64,000 nucleotides of DNA from Io17-Chloro-G2 sp963663135 (GTDB taxonomy: Bacteria; Chloroflexota; Dehalococcoidia; Lucifugimonadales; UBA3495), in NCBI GenBank assembly GCA_963663135.2, contig CAXXRM010000005.1:558001-622000 (forward strand), in the 5' to 3' direction. The notes under the pieces are model-generated. The model was not told the origin of the DNA, did not search any database, and was given only the letters and a program-made list of their open reading frames with translations. Within the stretch, counting starts at the first letter, position 1; each line of letters opens with the position of its first letter. Both the position numbers and the translations under genes were made by a program. Of this stretch, positions 18,604 to 26,837 are shown piece after piece.

Positions 18604-18783
18604 ATGGAGGGATGTGAACCTGTAAAACTAAAAGTAGTCATAACTCCATCCAAGGATGGTGGCTACACGGCTTACATTCCCGCTCTGCGCGGTTGTATCA
18701 GTGAGGGCGACACCCGGGAGGATGCCTTGGCCAACATTCGGGAGGCACTGGAGTTGTATCTGGAACCCATCGATGATGACTAA
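18604..18783 (+). CDS. hicB: HicB-family antitoxin
   Basis: This 59-aa protein has the HicB partial RNase-H-like fold: KVVITPSKDGGYTAYIPAL, then RGCISEGDTREDALANIREAL and a short C-terminal tail. It lacks a clear extra DNA-binding domain, so it resembles the short HicB antitoxins. ATG 18604 gives the standard start. Its stop codon TAA is the first triplet of a MITE-like element that separates it from the hicA remnant. It would neutralise HicA and repress the operon. Confidence 0.8.
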   Translation: MEGCEPVKLKVVITPSKDGGYTAYIPALRGCISEGDTREDALANIREALELYLEPIDDD

Positions 18784-18917
18784 GAAACTATCTCAAAAGT
18801 CCCTTCTCCCCTGGTGGGAGAAGTTAGGATGAGGGGGATTGTATCTGTCACCCTCACCTCAATCCTCTCTCATCGAGGGAGAGGAGGCCAGGGTAGGTGT
18901 TTTGAGATAGTTTCTTA
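18781..18917. mobile_element. MITE-like element with perfect 18-bp terminal inverted repeats
   Basis: TAAGAAACTATCTCAAAA (18781-18798) is exactly mirrored by TTTTGAGATAGTTTCTTA (18900-18917), giving a 137-bp element with no coding capacity. The inside contains imperfect complementary CT/GA-rich blocks, so the whole could fold as a long hairpin. The ends start and finish with TA, compatible with a TA target duplication of the Tc1/mariner (IS630) kind. It lies exactly between hicB and hicA and provides the hicB stop codon. Confidence 0.8.
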
Positions 18918-18955
18918 GTGCAAGTAGAAAACGCCGAAGTAGTGAACTTAGTGTT

Positions 18956-19182
18956 GTGAGCCAGGTTCCGCTCTTATCTCACCGTGACATTATCCGGGTA
19001 CTGAACCGCGATGGTTGGGTGGTGGTGAGGCAACGAGGAAGTCATATCAGGCTACGCAGCATTTTGAATCCCATTCTTTGAACATCACAGTGCCTGCACA
19101 TAATCCGGTAACACGGAGCATCCTGCGTCGGATTTTGCAAGATGCGGAATTGGAGCCAAGTGAGTTCAGGGAGTTACTGTAA
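18956..19182 (+). pseudogene. hicA: HicA-family mRNA interferase toxin, frameshifted
   Basis: GTG 18956 opens a HicA frame: SQVPLLSHRDIIRVLNRDGW, VVVRQRGSHIRLR with the catalytic His in GSH, then a stop at about 19080. The rest of the family sequence (ITVPAHNPVTRSILRRILQD, EFRELL) continues in another frame to TAA 19182. One indel around 19055-19065 is enough to explain this. Either the toxin is dead or the indel is an error. The order hicB-hicA is reversed from the usual one, and a MITE separates the two genes. Confidence 0.75.
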
Positions 19183-19228
19183 TCCAACCGGCTTAACCCC
19201 AGGTAATCTAGCGACAGGAACAATGCTA

Positions 19229-20596
19229 ATGCCCAAGCCTTACGAGTTGTCCCTCTCCGAATCAGCGTTTCAAATAGTGGTGGGAGACCTTTCGCCGGTT
19301 GACCTGGTGGAGTCTCTGCTCCAACGGATAGACTCGTTGGAGCCCAGCCTCAAGGCCTGGGTTTACCTGGACCGCGAATCCGTCCTGGCGGAAGCCAAGG
19401 CCAAGGCGGAAGAAGTGGCCTCGGCACGGCGGCCAATAGGACCGCTCCATGGAGTTCCCATCGGGTTCAAGGATATTTACTACACCGCCGGTATTCCAAC
19501 TACCGCCTGTTCTAAGCTATACGCCGATTTCGTACCCGAGTACGACGCCGCCACCGTGGCCCGGCTCCGGGACGCCGGCGCCCTGATGTTGGGCAAGACC
19601 ATCACCACTGAATTCGCCTGCCTCGACCCGTCGATCACGGTGAACCCGTGGAACCCGGCGCACACCCCCGGCGGCTCCAGCAGCGGCTCGGCGGTGGCGG
19701 TGGCCGCCAACATGTGCGCCGCAGCCATGGGCTCCCAGACGGTGGGATCGGTGCTGCGGCCAGCCGCCTACAACGGCGTGGTCGGGTTTAAACCCACCTA
19801 TGGGCGGGTCAGCCGCTACGGGATTATCCCGGTTAGTTGGTCCCTGGACACCGCGGGGTGGATGACCCGGACCGTCCGGGATGCCGCCTTGCTTTTGAGC
19901 GTTATGGCGGGGCAAGACACCCGGGACCCGGTGGCTTCGATGCTGCCGGCGTCGGATTACACCGCCAACCTGGATGCACCGCCGGCGCCCCAGATCGGCG
20001 TTCTGGGCGGCTACTTCCACGACAACGCCGATGCCGAGACCCGAAACCATACCCGGGACGTGGTGGAAAAGCTGGCCGGGGCCGGCGCCAAGATTACTGA
20101 TATGAGTCCTCCTGATAGCATCGAAACCGCCTCCGAGGACCAGAGGGTCATAATGGCGGTGGAGGCGGCGGCCTTCCATGAACCGATGTACCGGAACCGG
20201 TCGGAAGAATACCAGCCGTTGTTGCGGGAAATGCTGCGATGGGGGTTGGAGATCGACTCGATCACCTACTCCAGGGCCCTGGAACGGCGGTTGCAGTTCA
20301 TAGCCGACATGGTCCGAACGGCGGCACAGGTGGACGTGCTGCTGACCCCTTCCACCCCGAAACCGGCCCAGCCGGACCTGACCAACACAGGCAATCCCAT
20401 GTTTCAAGGGCCCTGGACTTCCTGCGGGCTACCGGCTATATCGGTCCCCTCCGGGTTGGCTGAATCGGGGATGCCGCTTGGGATTCAACTCGCTTCCAGC
20501 CATTACCAGGAAGCCCGGTTGTTGTCGGCGGCCCGGTGGTGCGAGTTGGTTTTGGACGGGTTTCAATCGCCGTCGTTGGATTGGATTCAAGCCTAG
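19229..20596 (+). CDS. Amidase-signature enzyme (amidase 2)
   Basis: This 455-aa amidase has Lys81 in GFKDIYYTAG, the cis-Ser region at 150-152 in PGGSSSGSA and Ser174. The glycine pair normally before the nucleophile (TGGS) reads TVGS here, an unusual change beside the catalytic Ser. The N-terminus MPKPYELSLSESAF matches amidase 3 at 22735-24093, so the two are close paralogues. ATG 19229 is preferred over 19223 because AGGA is better spaced. It is followed after 13 nt by a cyclase-family gene, so the two are probably one operon. Confidence 0.92.
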   Translation: MPKPYELSLSESAFQIVVGDLSPVDLVESLLQRIDSLEPSLKAWVYLDRESVLAEAKAKAEEVASARRPIGPLHGVPIGFKDIYYTAGIPTTACSKLYADFVPEYDAATVARLRDAGALMLGKTITTEFACLDPSITVNPWNPAHTPGGSSSGSAVAVAANMCAAAMGSQTVGSVLRPAAYNGVVGFKPTYGRVSRYGIIPVSWSLDTAGWMTRTVRDAALLLSVMAGQDTRDPVASMLPASDYTANLDAPPAPQIGVLGGYFHDNADAETRNHTRDVVEKLAGAGAKITDMSPPDSIETASEDQRVIMAVEAAAFHEPMYRNRSEEYQPLLREMLRWGLEIDSITYSRALERRLQFIADMVRTAAQVDVLLTPSTPKPAQPDLTNTGNPMFQGPWTSCGLPAISVPSGLAESGMPLGIQLASSHYQEARLLSAARWCELVLDGFQSPSLDWIQA

Positions 20597-20609
20597 TTAG
20601 GAGAATGTC

Positions 20610-21557
20610 ATGCAGGCCGGTATACCCACCGAACAACAGGTTCTTGGCTATTTCGAGTCCCTGTCCAATTGGGGCCGCTGGGGTGACGACGACCAGTTGG
20701 GCGCTCCCAACCTGATCACTCCCGCCAAAACCAAGGCGGCTCTCTCCACGGTCCAAGAGGGGTTGACCATCTCTCTGTCCCGGACCGTTTCTTTCGAAGC
20801 CACGGTTGACTCTCCGAACCCACCGGTCCACTTCATGACCGAAAGCGGGGAAGGCTGGGCGGGGGGCGATAAAGTTTCGGCCCGGCCTTACGCCGTGGCC
20901 ATGGATTACTTCGGCATGGTCTTCCACGGCGTCACCATTACCCATGTGGACAGCCTGTCCCATTTCTTTTGGGAGGGCAAGACCTACAACGGCAAGCCCG
21001 CCCACCTCGTCTCGACCAGCATGGGGGCCACGGTGGGCTCGGTCGAAGAGGCGAAAAACGGCATCGTTACCCGCGCCGTAATGGTGGATGTTCCCCTGGT
21101 CCGGGGAGTCGACTGGATGGAACGCGGCGAGGGCGTTATGCCGGACGACATCCTGCGGGCGGAAGCCCAGTGCGGCTTTCAAATAGAAGAAGGCGACCTG
21201 CTGCTGATTCGAACGGGCCAACTTCACCGGCGGAACGTTGAAGGGCCGGTGGACCGCTCGCAAGGATCGACGGCCTGCCAGGCCGCCTGCCTGCCATTGT
21301 TTCACCAGCGCGGCATCGCCATGCTGGGGTCGGACACCGGCAACGACGTCAACCCTTCCCAGTACGCCAAGGTGCCGAGCCCGATTCACCAGGTGGGCAT
21401 CACGGCCATGGGTCTCTGGATTCTGGACAACGCCAACCTGGAAGAAGCCGCCGAAGCCTGCCGCCAACGCAACCGCTGGGAATTCCTGGTCTCCATCGGC
21501 CCGCTGCGCCTGCACCACGCCACCGGTTCGCCTGTGAATCCGATAGCGGTGTTCTGA
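20610..21557 (+). CDS. Cyclase-family metal hydrolase (kynurenine formamidase-like)
   Basis: This 315-aa protein has the cyclase-family metal motif HxDxxxH in THVDSLSHFFW (about residues 113-122). It also has the N-terminal WGRWGDDDQLGAPNLIT and the GDLLLIRTGQ strand typical of the family. Members hydrolyse formamides or lactones with Mn2+/Zn2+. Start ATG 20610 has AGGAG upstream. Coupling with the amidase suggests that both act on successive amide or formamide bonds of one compound, which is inference. Confidence 0.88.
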   Translation: MQAGIPTEQQVLGYFESLSNWGRWGDDDQLGAPNLITPAKTKAALSTVQEGLTISLSRTVSFEATVDSPNPPVHFMTESGEGWAGGDKVSARPYAVAMDYFGMVFHGVTITHVDSLSHFFWEGKTYNGKPAHLVSTSMGATVGSVEEAKNGIVTRAVMVDVPLVRGVDWMERGEGVMPDDILRAEAQCGFQIEEGDLLLIRTGQLHRRNVEGPVDRSQGSTACQAACLPLFHQRGIAMLGSDTGNDVNPSQYAKVPSPIHQVGITAMGLWILDNANLEEAAEACRQRNRWEFLVSIGPLRLHHATGSPVNPIAVF

Positions 21558-21593
21558 GCCGGCACCAGAATGTTCCGGGTTCGGCATTTTTTT
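21558..21593 (+). terminator. Possible rho-independent terminator after the cyclase gene
   Basis: GCCG...CGGC with an inner ACC/GGT pairing forms an imperfect stem immediately before a run of seven T (CATTTTTTT). It starts right at the stop codon. Confidence 0.45.
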
Positions 21594-21610
21594 GGCCCGC
21601 CCACCACTCC

Positions 21611-21659
21611 ACCGCCATCCGGAGCCATCCGGAGCCATCCGGAACTATCCGGAATCCGG
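21611..21659. repeat. Short tandem repeat, 10-bp unit
   Basis: About four and a half units of a 10-bp motif (CCGGAGCCAT / CCGGAACTAT) lie head to tail between the cyclase gene and the antitoxin gene. No gene is present. Confidence 0.8.
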
Positions 21660-21753
21660 GAATATTTCACATAGGTTGCAATATGGCCTTCTGTGTTGTT
21701 ATTCTCTAAATGTAAGGAAGGATTCAATATTGTAATGCGAGTAGTAGATTTTT

Positions 21754-21987
21754 ATGATCGAATCGGGCGTCACCGCAAAGGGGCAGACCACATTACCCAA
21801 GGCCGTTCGGGAAGCCCTATCGGTTGAGGCGGGGGACCGGGTGCGTTACGTCATCCATGCCGGTGAGGTACGAATTTTGAGAGTGCAGCCCATTGACAGG
21901 CTGTTTGGTGTCCTAAGGTATGACGGGCCCCCGGCGACATTGGAGGACATAGAGCGCGCCATCGCGGATGGAGCATGCAAAGCGTGA
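21754..21987 (+). CDS. AbrB/MazE-type antitoxin (VapB-like)
   Basis: This 77-aa protein has the swapped-hairpin AbrB DNA-binding domain: VTAKGQTTLPKAVREAL and GDRVRYVIHAGEVRIL. The C-terminal tail would bind the toxin. It overlaps the PIN gene by 13 nt (21975-21987), the normal antitoxin-toxin coupling. Probably autoregulates the operon. Confidence 0.9.
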   Translation: MIESGVTAKGQTTLPKAVREALSVEAGDRVRYVIHAGEVRILRVQPIDRLFGVLRYDGPPATLEDIERAIADGACKA

Positions 21988-22382
21988 TCGACGTCGACAC
22001 GAACGTGCTGGTCCGATACCTGGTGCGAGACGACGCCGAGCAGGCGGAGGCGGCTCGGGGGCTGCTAGAGGCATTGACCCCTGAAGTTCCAGGTTTCATC
22101 TGCCGAGAAGTCGCTGTTGAGTTGGTCTGGGTCCTGGAGCGGGCCTACCGGTTTTCCCGCGTTCAGATTGCGGACGTGCTGGTGGAATTGATCGCTACGA
22201 ATAGCCTCGTAGTGGAGGCTGCGGACGATATGGCACGCGCCGCCTTTGGCTACCGTCAAGGTGGCCCCGATTTCTCAGACCTGATGATTCTCGCAGCAGC
22301 CGAACGTGTGGGAGCGCGGCCGCTGCACACCTTCGATCGTCGTCTGGCGCAAGTGGAAGGAGCGACCTTAGTGGAGGTATAG
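21975..22382 (+). CDS. PIN-domain ribonuclease toxin (VapC-like)
   Basis: This 135-aa PIN protein has the acidic residues of a metal-dependent RNase: Asp in VIDVDTNVLVRYL (residues 6-8), Glu in CREVAVELVWVLERAY, Asp in GGPDFSDLMIL and the late TFDRRL. It is translationally coupled to the AbrB-type antitoxin. Such toxins cleave tRNA or rRNA when free of antitoxin. Confidence 0.9.
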   Translation: MQSVIDVDTNVLVRYLVRDDAEQAEAARGLLEALTPEVPGFICREVAVELVWVLERAYRFSRVQIADVLVELIATNSLVVEAADDMARAAFGYRQGGPDFSDLMILAAAERVGARPLHTFDRRLAQVEGATLVEV

Positions 22383-22734
22383 AAGAGTACACTCCAGCCA
22401 GGAGGCGGGCACGGGGAACCCCGTTGCGAGGTTTGATGTTGAACCGGCGGGGGTCAATGCACAGTTCTCGCCGTCGGACATCGATCTGGACGCGAAAAGG
22501 TTGTGGAGATGGCCAGTGAGGTTGAGCACACGGTTAGTGACCTTTTGGGCAGGTAGCAAAGATCGTCGGGAAGTCATTTCCTACGAGCAAACCGGACCCG
22601 TCCTGGTCTTCCTGCCACGAATCAACGTACGGGACACAAACTCGCTAAGATTAGGCGATCAGACTAATTGCGGGTTTGGTCAAGGCCACGACAACGTAGC
22701 GTGTTCGAGGACAGCCGCTAGGGAAACCCCTCAC
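22383..22734. other. Region without recognisable gene
   Basis: Between the PIN toxin and the convergent amidase. A 15-codon frame (MASEVEHTVSDLLGR) and a longer open frame at 22501-22758 show no family resemblance. I take it as non-coding or decayed sequence. Confidence 0.4.
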
Positions 22735-24093
22735 TTAGGGAAAGTCCGGCGGCGTTAAACGGACTCCGAGGACGTTTTCGCACCACTTGGCTGCGCCGAG
22801 GAGCCTGCCCTCTTCCCAGGGCGCGGCGGCCAACTGAATGGCCAGAGGCAGTCCTTCAGAGTTGAGGCCTGACGGGACTACCACGGTGGGCAGGCCGCTG
22901 GAGGTCCAAGGCGATTGGAAGGCGGCGTCGCCGGTGGTGTTCAAGTCCCGAGGGGCCGGCGCGGGGACGGCGGGCGTCAAGGCAACGTCAACTCCGGCCA
23001 GGCATTCCACCATGTCCTGGCGAAAGACCCGGCGCAGCCGTTGGGCCTGCAGGTAGTCGGCGCCGGGGATTAACATGCCCATCTCGATGCCCGCCCGAAT
23101 CCGGGGACCGTAGTCGTCAGCGCGCTCCCGAAATGTCTCTTGATGGAACGCGGCGCACTCCACGTTCATTACGACGCGTTGACAGCTATGGGCCGTGGAG
23201 AAGCTGGCCGGAAGCTCCAACTCAACCACTGAGGCGCCAGCCTGGGCCAACCTTTCCGCAATTTGCCGGGTGTGCTCCCAAACCTCTCCGGTGGCATGCT
23301 GCCGGAAGAAGCCGCCAAGCAGGCCAACGCGAGGGGGCCCTTCGTAGGCGTCGACCTGGGAGAGAAAATCCGGCGCCGCAGTCGGGGACGACCCGGGGTC
23401 ATTGGGGTCGTGGCCCGAGAGTACCTGCAGCATGATCGCGGCGTCTTGCACGTCCCTGGTCAGTATGCCCACGGTGTCCAGAGACCAACTGACGGGAATC
23501 ACGCCGTAGCGGCTGATTCTTCCGTAGGTTGCTTTTAACCCCACAATGCCGTTGTAGGCTGCGGGCCGGCAGGTGGACCCACCGGTTTGAGAGCCCAAGG
23601 CGGCGCTGCACATTCCGGTGGCAACCGCCACCGCCGACCCGCTGCTGGAGCCTCCCGGCGTATGAGCCGGGTTCCAGGGGTTGCGAGTGGGCGAGGGGTC
23701 AGAGGTCGCAAACTCGGTGGTTACGGCCTTGCCAAGGACAATGCCTCCGGAAGCCTTGATTTTCGCAACGCTGGTGGCGTCGTAGCTGGGCACGAAATCG
23801 GCGTAAATCCGGGAGCAGGCCGTGGTCTTCATTCCTTCGGTGTAGAAAATGTCCTTGAGGCCAACGGGCGCTCCGTGGATGGGCCCAAGGGTAGTCCCGT
23901 TTTGCAAGTCTCGCTCCCGGTCCTCGGCCGCGCCTAGCACAGCCTCCTGGTCAACGGTCACCCACGCCTGTAGGGCAGGGTCCAACGAGGAAATGCGGTC
24001 CAGCAGGTCTCGCGCCAGGTCCACCGGAGATAGATTTCCAGACTGGATCTCCTGCGCCGACTGTGCCAATGTCATTTGATATGGTTGTTGCAT
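22735..24093 (-). CDS. Amidase-signature enzyme (amidase 3)
   Basis: This 452-aa amidase has Lys80 in VGLKDIFYTEG, the cis-Ser in PGGSSSGSA and the nucleophile in QTGGSTCRPAAYNG. It is a close paralogue of amidase 2 on the opposite strand (shared NPWNPAHTPGGSSS and RYGVIPVSWSLDT blocks). An AtzG/GatC-like small protein gene lies immediately upstream on the same strand, suggesting a two-subunit amidase like AtzE-AtzG. The substrate is unknown. Confidence 0.93.
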   Translation of the reverse strand: MQQPYQMTLAQSAQEIQSGNLSPVDLARDLLDRISSLDPALQAWVTVDQEAVLGAAEDRERDLQNGTTLGPIHGAPVGLKDIFYTEGMKTTACSRIYADFVPSYDATSVAKIKASGGIVLGKAVTTEFATSDPSPTRNPWNPAHTPGGSSSGSAVAVATGMCSAALGSQTGGSTCRPAAYNGIVGLKATYGRISRYGVIPVSWSLDTVGILTRDVQDAAIMLQVLSGHDPNDPGSSPTAAPDFLSQVDAYEGPPRVGLLGGFFRQHATGEVWEHTRQIAERLAQAGASVVELELPASFSTAHSCQRVVMNVECAAFHQETFRERADDYGPRIRAGIEMGMLIPGADYLQAQRLRRVFRQDMVECLAGVDVALTPAVPAPAPRDLNTTGDAAFQSPWTSSGLPTVVVPSGLNSEGLPLAIQLAAAPWEEGRLLGAAKWCENVLGVRLTPPDFP

Positions 24094-24185
24094 CCTCGCT
24101 CCTTGTTCCCAATAAAAGCTATCGAGAAGCGAACAGAGTTGACTATCCTTTAGACCCTGCTTTAAGGCAGCCGGTTATTCCTGGG

Positions 24186-24365
24186 TCAAAGAAAGAATCC
24201 CGGTTCCACATCGGCTGCGGGCGGATTGCGGCGCATTTCCGCGAGTTGCCGGGCCGTGTCCTGCAGTGACGCCCGAAGCTCTGCGGCCCTTTCCGAGCCC
24301 CAGAGTTGTTCGGCGCGGTGGGTTAGGTCTACCAAAATCTGCTGTTCAGATTGTTCTTCAGCCAT
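24186..24365 (-). CDS. AtzG/GatC-like small amidase partner
   Basis: This 59-aa protein begins at ATG 24365 (MAEEQSEQQ) and ends AEMRRNPPAADVEPGFFL. The helix followed by xxPxxxDVEPxxxF matches the C-terminal pattern of the AtzG-like (DUF4089) and GatC-type subunits that wrap around amidase-signature enzymes. It is 92 nt upstream of amidase 3 on the same strand. Role inferred from pattern and position. Confidence 0.6.
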   Translation of the reverse strand: MAEEQSEQQILVDLTHRAEQLWGSERAAELRASLQDTARQLAEMRRNPPAADVEPGFFL

Positions 24366-24859
24366 TTGCGGGCGACCCTCCAAAGCGGGAGATGGATTCA
24401 AAAAAACTCTGTGTCCCCGGCGTCCAAGGCATGGCCGTGCGGCAAGAGCGAAAGCAGGGGAGCGGCTTGCCCCTCCGGGCGTTTCCCTGTTGCCATAAGC
24501 CTGTCGGCGCACGGGAAGGGCTCTGGATTCCCGCTGCGGCGAGAAAGACGGGGGGATAGGTGCGGTCGGATACCGCAGCACCCAAGCTTTGATTTGCTCT
24601 GTTTCCGCGAGTCCTCCGATTGTAGGACGCGTTTCCCAGTTGACACAAGCCTGTTGGCGCAAGGGAAGGGTTCTGGATTCCCGCTGCGGCGAAAATGACG
24701 GGGGCGGGTCCTGCGGAATATTCCGGCGCCAACGTTTTCATGGGGTCTGCTTCCGGGAGTCCTCCGATTTTAGAAAGCGGTTGTCCTGACTCTGCGCTGC
24801 CTTTGCTTTCCTGAGCGTTTGGGTTACTATCGGGTCAGACTACCATTGAGGAGTTTATC
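24366..24859. repeat. Intergenic region with two copies of an interspersed repeat
   Basis: Two direct copies of about 75-85 bp (24480-24555 and 24629-24713) share CTGGATTCCCGCTGCGGCGA and AAGCCTGT-GGCGCA-GGGAAGGG blocks. The palindromic core recurs at 43893-43931, and partial versions occur near 31467, 54960 and 62395. No gene is seen. Confidence 0.75.
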
Positions 24860-25774
24860 GTGACAACAACCAAGACTGTAGGCTCGGGCAAATACACCTA
24901 CGAAATGGACGAGAACTGGGCAAAATTGCCAGAGGGTTGGGCAATGCCCGCCGCGGCGGTGTATGGCGATTCCCAGGACCGGGTTTACTGTTTCAATCGA
25001 GACCCGGACCATCCGGTGGTGATATTCGACCGAGAGGGCAACTATTTGTCGCATTGGGGTGCCGGGATCATTGAGTTCGCCCACGCCATCCTGTTGGACA
25101 AGGATGACAACGTGTGGCTCGTGGACCGAGACCGGGGCCAGGTTATGAAGTTCACCACCGATGGCGAACTGCTTATGACCATAGGCGAAAAAGGGTTCCG
25201 CTCCGACGCTGGTTACGACAACTCCCAATACGTGGGCGACGGGTGGGAGCACGTTGCCAAGGGCGGCGATCCGTTCAACCTCCCCGCGGGCATCGGCTTG
25301 AATCCCGAGGGTGACATTTTCATCGCCGACGGTTACGGCAACGCCAGGGTTCACCGGTTCTCATCCACCGGAGAGCACCTCCTGTCCTGGGGAGGGCCGG
25401 GCACGGGGCCGGGGGAGTTCAACCTTCCCCACGGCGTGTGGATCGATCGCCAGGGCCGGGTTTTGATCGCCGACCGGGAGAACGACCGGGTACAGGTTTT
25501 CACCCAGGATGGCGAGTACATTTCGACCTGGCCGTCCAAGTTGATCGGCCCGGCGGTTCTCTACGTCGACGACGAGGATGTTGTTTACGTTCCGGAGCAT
25601 AACGGCGGGCTGTTCAGCGTTCTAACTATAGAAGGCGAACGGTTGGCCCAATGGGGTTCCGAGATTCACCGGTCTTGCCACGGAGTCTGGGCCGACTCGC
25701 ACAAGGACCTGTACTTCGTAGCGCCAGGCGAATGGCGTCCCCGGCGCGTCGTAAAGTTCACCCGGCAGGGTTAG
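24860..25774 (+). CDS. NHL-repeat beta-propeller protein (PAL-like)
   Basis: This 304-aa protein is built of about six NHL-like repeats, for example AHAILLDKDDNVWLVDRD, LNPEGDIFIADGYGNARVHRF and GVWIDRQGRVLIADRENDRV. It resembles the lyase domain of peptidyl-alpha-hydroxyglycine alpha-amidating lyase, but activity is not proven. There is no signal peptide. GTG 24860 is preceded by GAGGAG. Stands alone upstream of tRNA-Ala. Confidence 0.87.
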   Translation: MTTTKTVGSGKYTYEMDENWAKLPEGWAMPAAAVYGDSQDRVYCFNRDPDHPVVIFDREGNYLSHWGAGIIEFAHAILLDKDDNVWLVDRDRGQVMKFTTDGELLMTIGEKGFRSDAGYDNSQYVGDGWEHVAKGGDPFNLPAGIGLNPEGDIFIADGYGNARVHRFSSTGEHLLSWGGPGTGPGEFNLPHGVWIDRQGRVLIADRENDRVQVFTQDGEYISTWPSKLIGPAVLYVDDEDVVYVPEHNGGLFSVLTIEGERLAQWGSEIHRSCHGVWADSHKDLYFVAPGEWRPRRVVKFTRQG

Positions 25775-25791
25775 AAACGGTCCGAAACCGG

Positions 25792-25821
25792 TTGCGGCCC
25801 GATATGCCGTTTTGGTATATT
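25792..25821 (+). promoter_or_regulatory. Candidate promoter of tRNA-Ala
   Basis: TTGCGG (25792-25797) and TATATT (25816-25821) are separated by 18 nt, about 30 nt before the tRNA. Confidence 0.45.
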
Positions 25822-25850
25822 GGGCCGTACGCTTTCAAAAGCGACCTCAT

Positions 25851-25923
25851 GGGGCTGTAGCTCAACCGGGAGAGCGCTTCAATGGCATTGAAGAGGTAGG
25901 GGGTTCGAGTCCCCCCAGCTCCA
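25851..25923 (+). tRNA. tRNA-Ala (anticodon GGC)
   Basis: The cloverleaf is complete. The acceptor stem is GGGGCTG/CAGCTCC with one G-T pair. The anticodon stem CTTCA/TGAAG encloses loop ATGGCAT with anticodon GGC, and the T-arm GGGGG-TTCGAGT-CCCCC is intact. The 3' CCA is not fully encoded. A truncated integrase gene follows at 26076, so the 3' end may have served as an attachment site. Confidence 0.95.
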
Positions 25924-26075
25924 CAATTTACTCCTCCAACCAAGTCCTACACAGTCTCATTTAGCCCCGAATTATATCTGAGTCCAGTCTCACTTGGGAT
26001 TGGAAGTTCTCGCCATGTCCTGTACAATCCCACTCACAGTGTGGGAATAAATGTGGGAATGGGAGTGTGGGAAAG

Positions 26076-26687
26076 ATGCCCCAGCTTACTGCGACAAAGG
26101 TTAGGTCAATAACCAAGCCGGGGAGACATGGCGACGGGGCCGGTCTTTACCTGAACGTCACCGCCGCGGGTTCAAAGTCTCGGGTTCAACGCATCGTTAT
26201 TGACGGGCGGCGAAGGGACATCGGCCTGGGAGGATACCCGGCTGTTGGTTTGGCCGAGGCCAGAAGCCTGGCGGTTGGCAACCAGACCGCCATAGCCAAG
26301 GGTCTGGACCCGGTGATCGAGAAACGTAGGTCCGCCATTCCCACATTTCGGGAAGCGGCCCGCCAGACCCATCAGGCCAACCTTCCGCGTTGGCGCAATC
26401 AGAGGCATGCTTCATCCTGGTTGCAAACCCTGGAAAGGCACGCCTTCCCCATTTTGGGGAATATGCCGGTTGACAGGATAAGCAGAGCAGATGTGCTCGA
26501 GGTCCTCACTCCCATTTGGGGCGGCCGGCGGGAGACCGCTATTCCGGAGACCGCCAGGCGAGTCAGGCAGCGAATCCGCACTGTCATGCGGTGGCCGATG
26601 GCCCACGGGTTCATCGAAAGCAATCCCGCTGGGGAGGCCATAGACGGGGCGTTGCCGCCGATGCCGAACTGGAAGAACAGCCCGTAG
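26076..26687 (+). pseudogene. P4-type tyrosine integrase, C-terminally truncated
   Basis: The 203 residues contain the N-terminal DUF4102 arm-binding domain (KVRSITKPGRHGDGAGLYL, RRRDIGLGGYPAVGLAEAR) and the core-binding SAM-like domain (NMPVDRISRADVLEVL, NPAGEAIDGALPPMP). The frame stops before the catalytic domain with its R-H-x-x-R-Y residues. A +1 frame shows a few more codons only. It sits 152 nt after tRNA-Ala, the usual place for such an integrase, and points to an old integrated element at this tRNA. Confidence 0.85.
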
Positions 26688-26837
26688 ATTACCCGGAGCA
26701 GGCATCTGGGCCAGAAGTAAATTAAAGCAGCCTGCTTCCCGACCGGCCGTACCTCTGACCGACGGGGCCAGCTGAGAGGTGCTGTCCTGGTAAACTGAGA
26801 TGCAATAACTGCGCGGCAATGACCGATAGAGAGGTCC

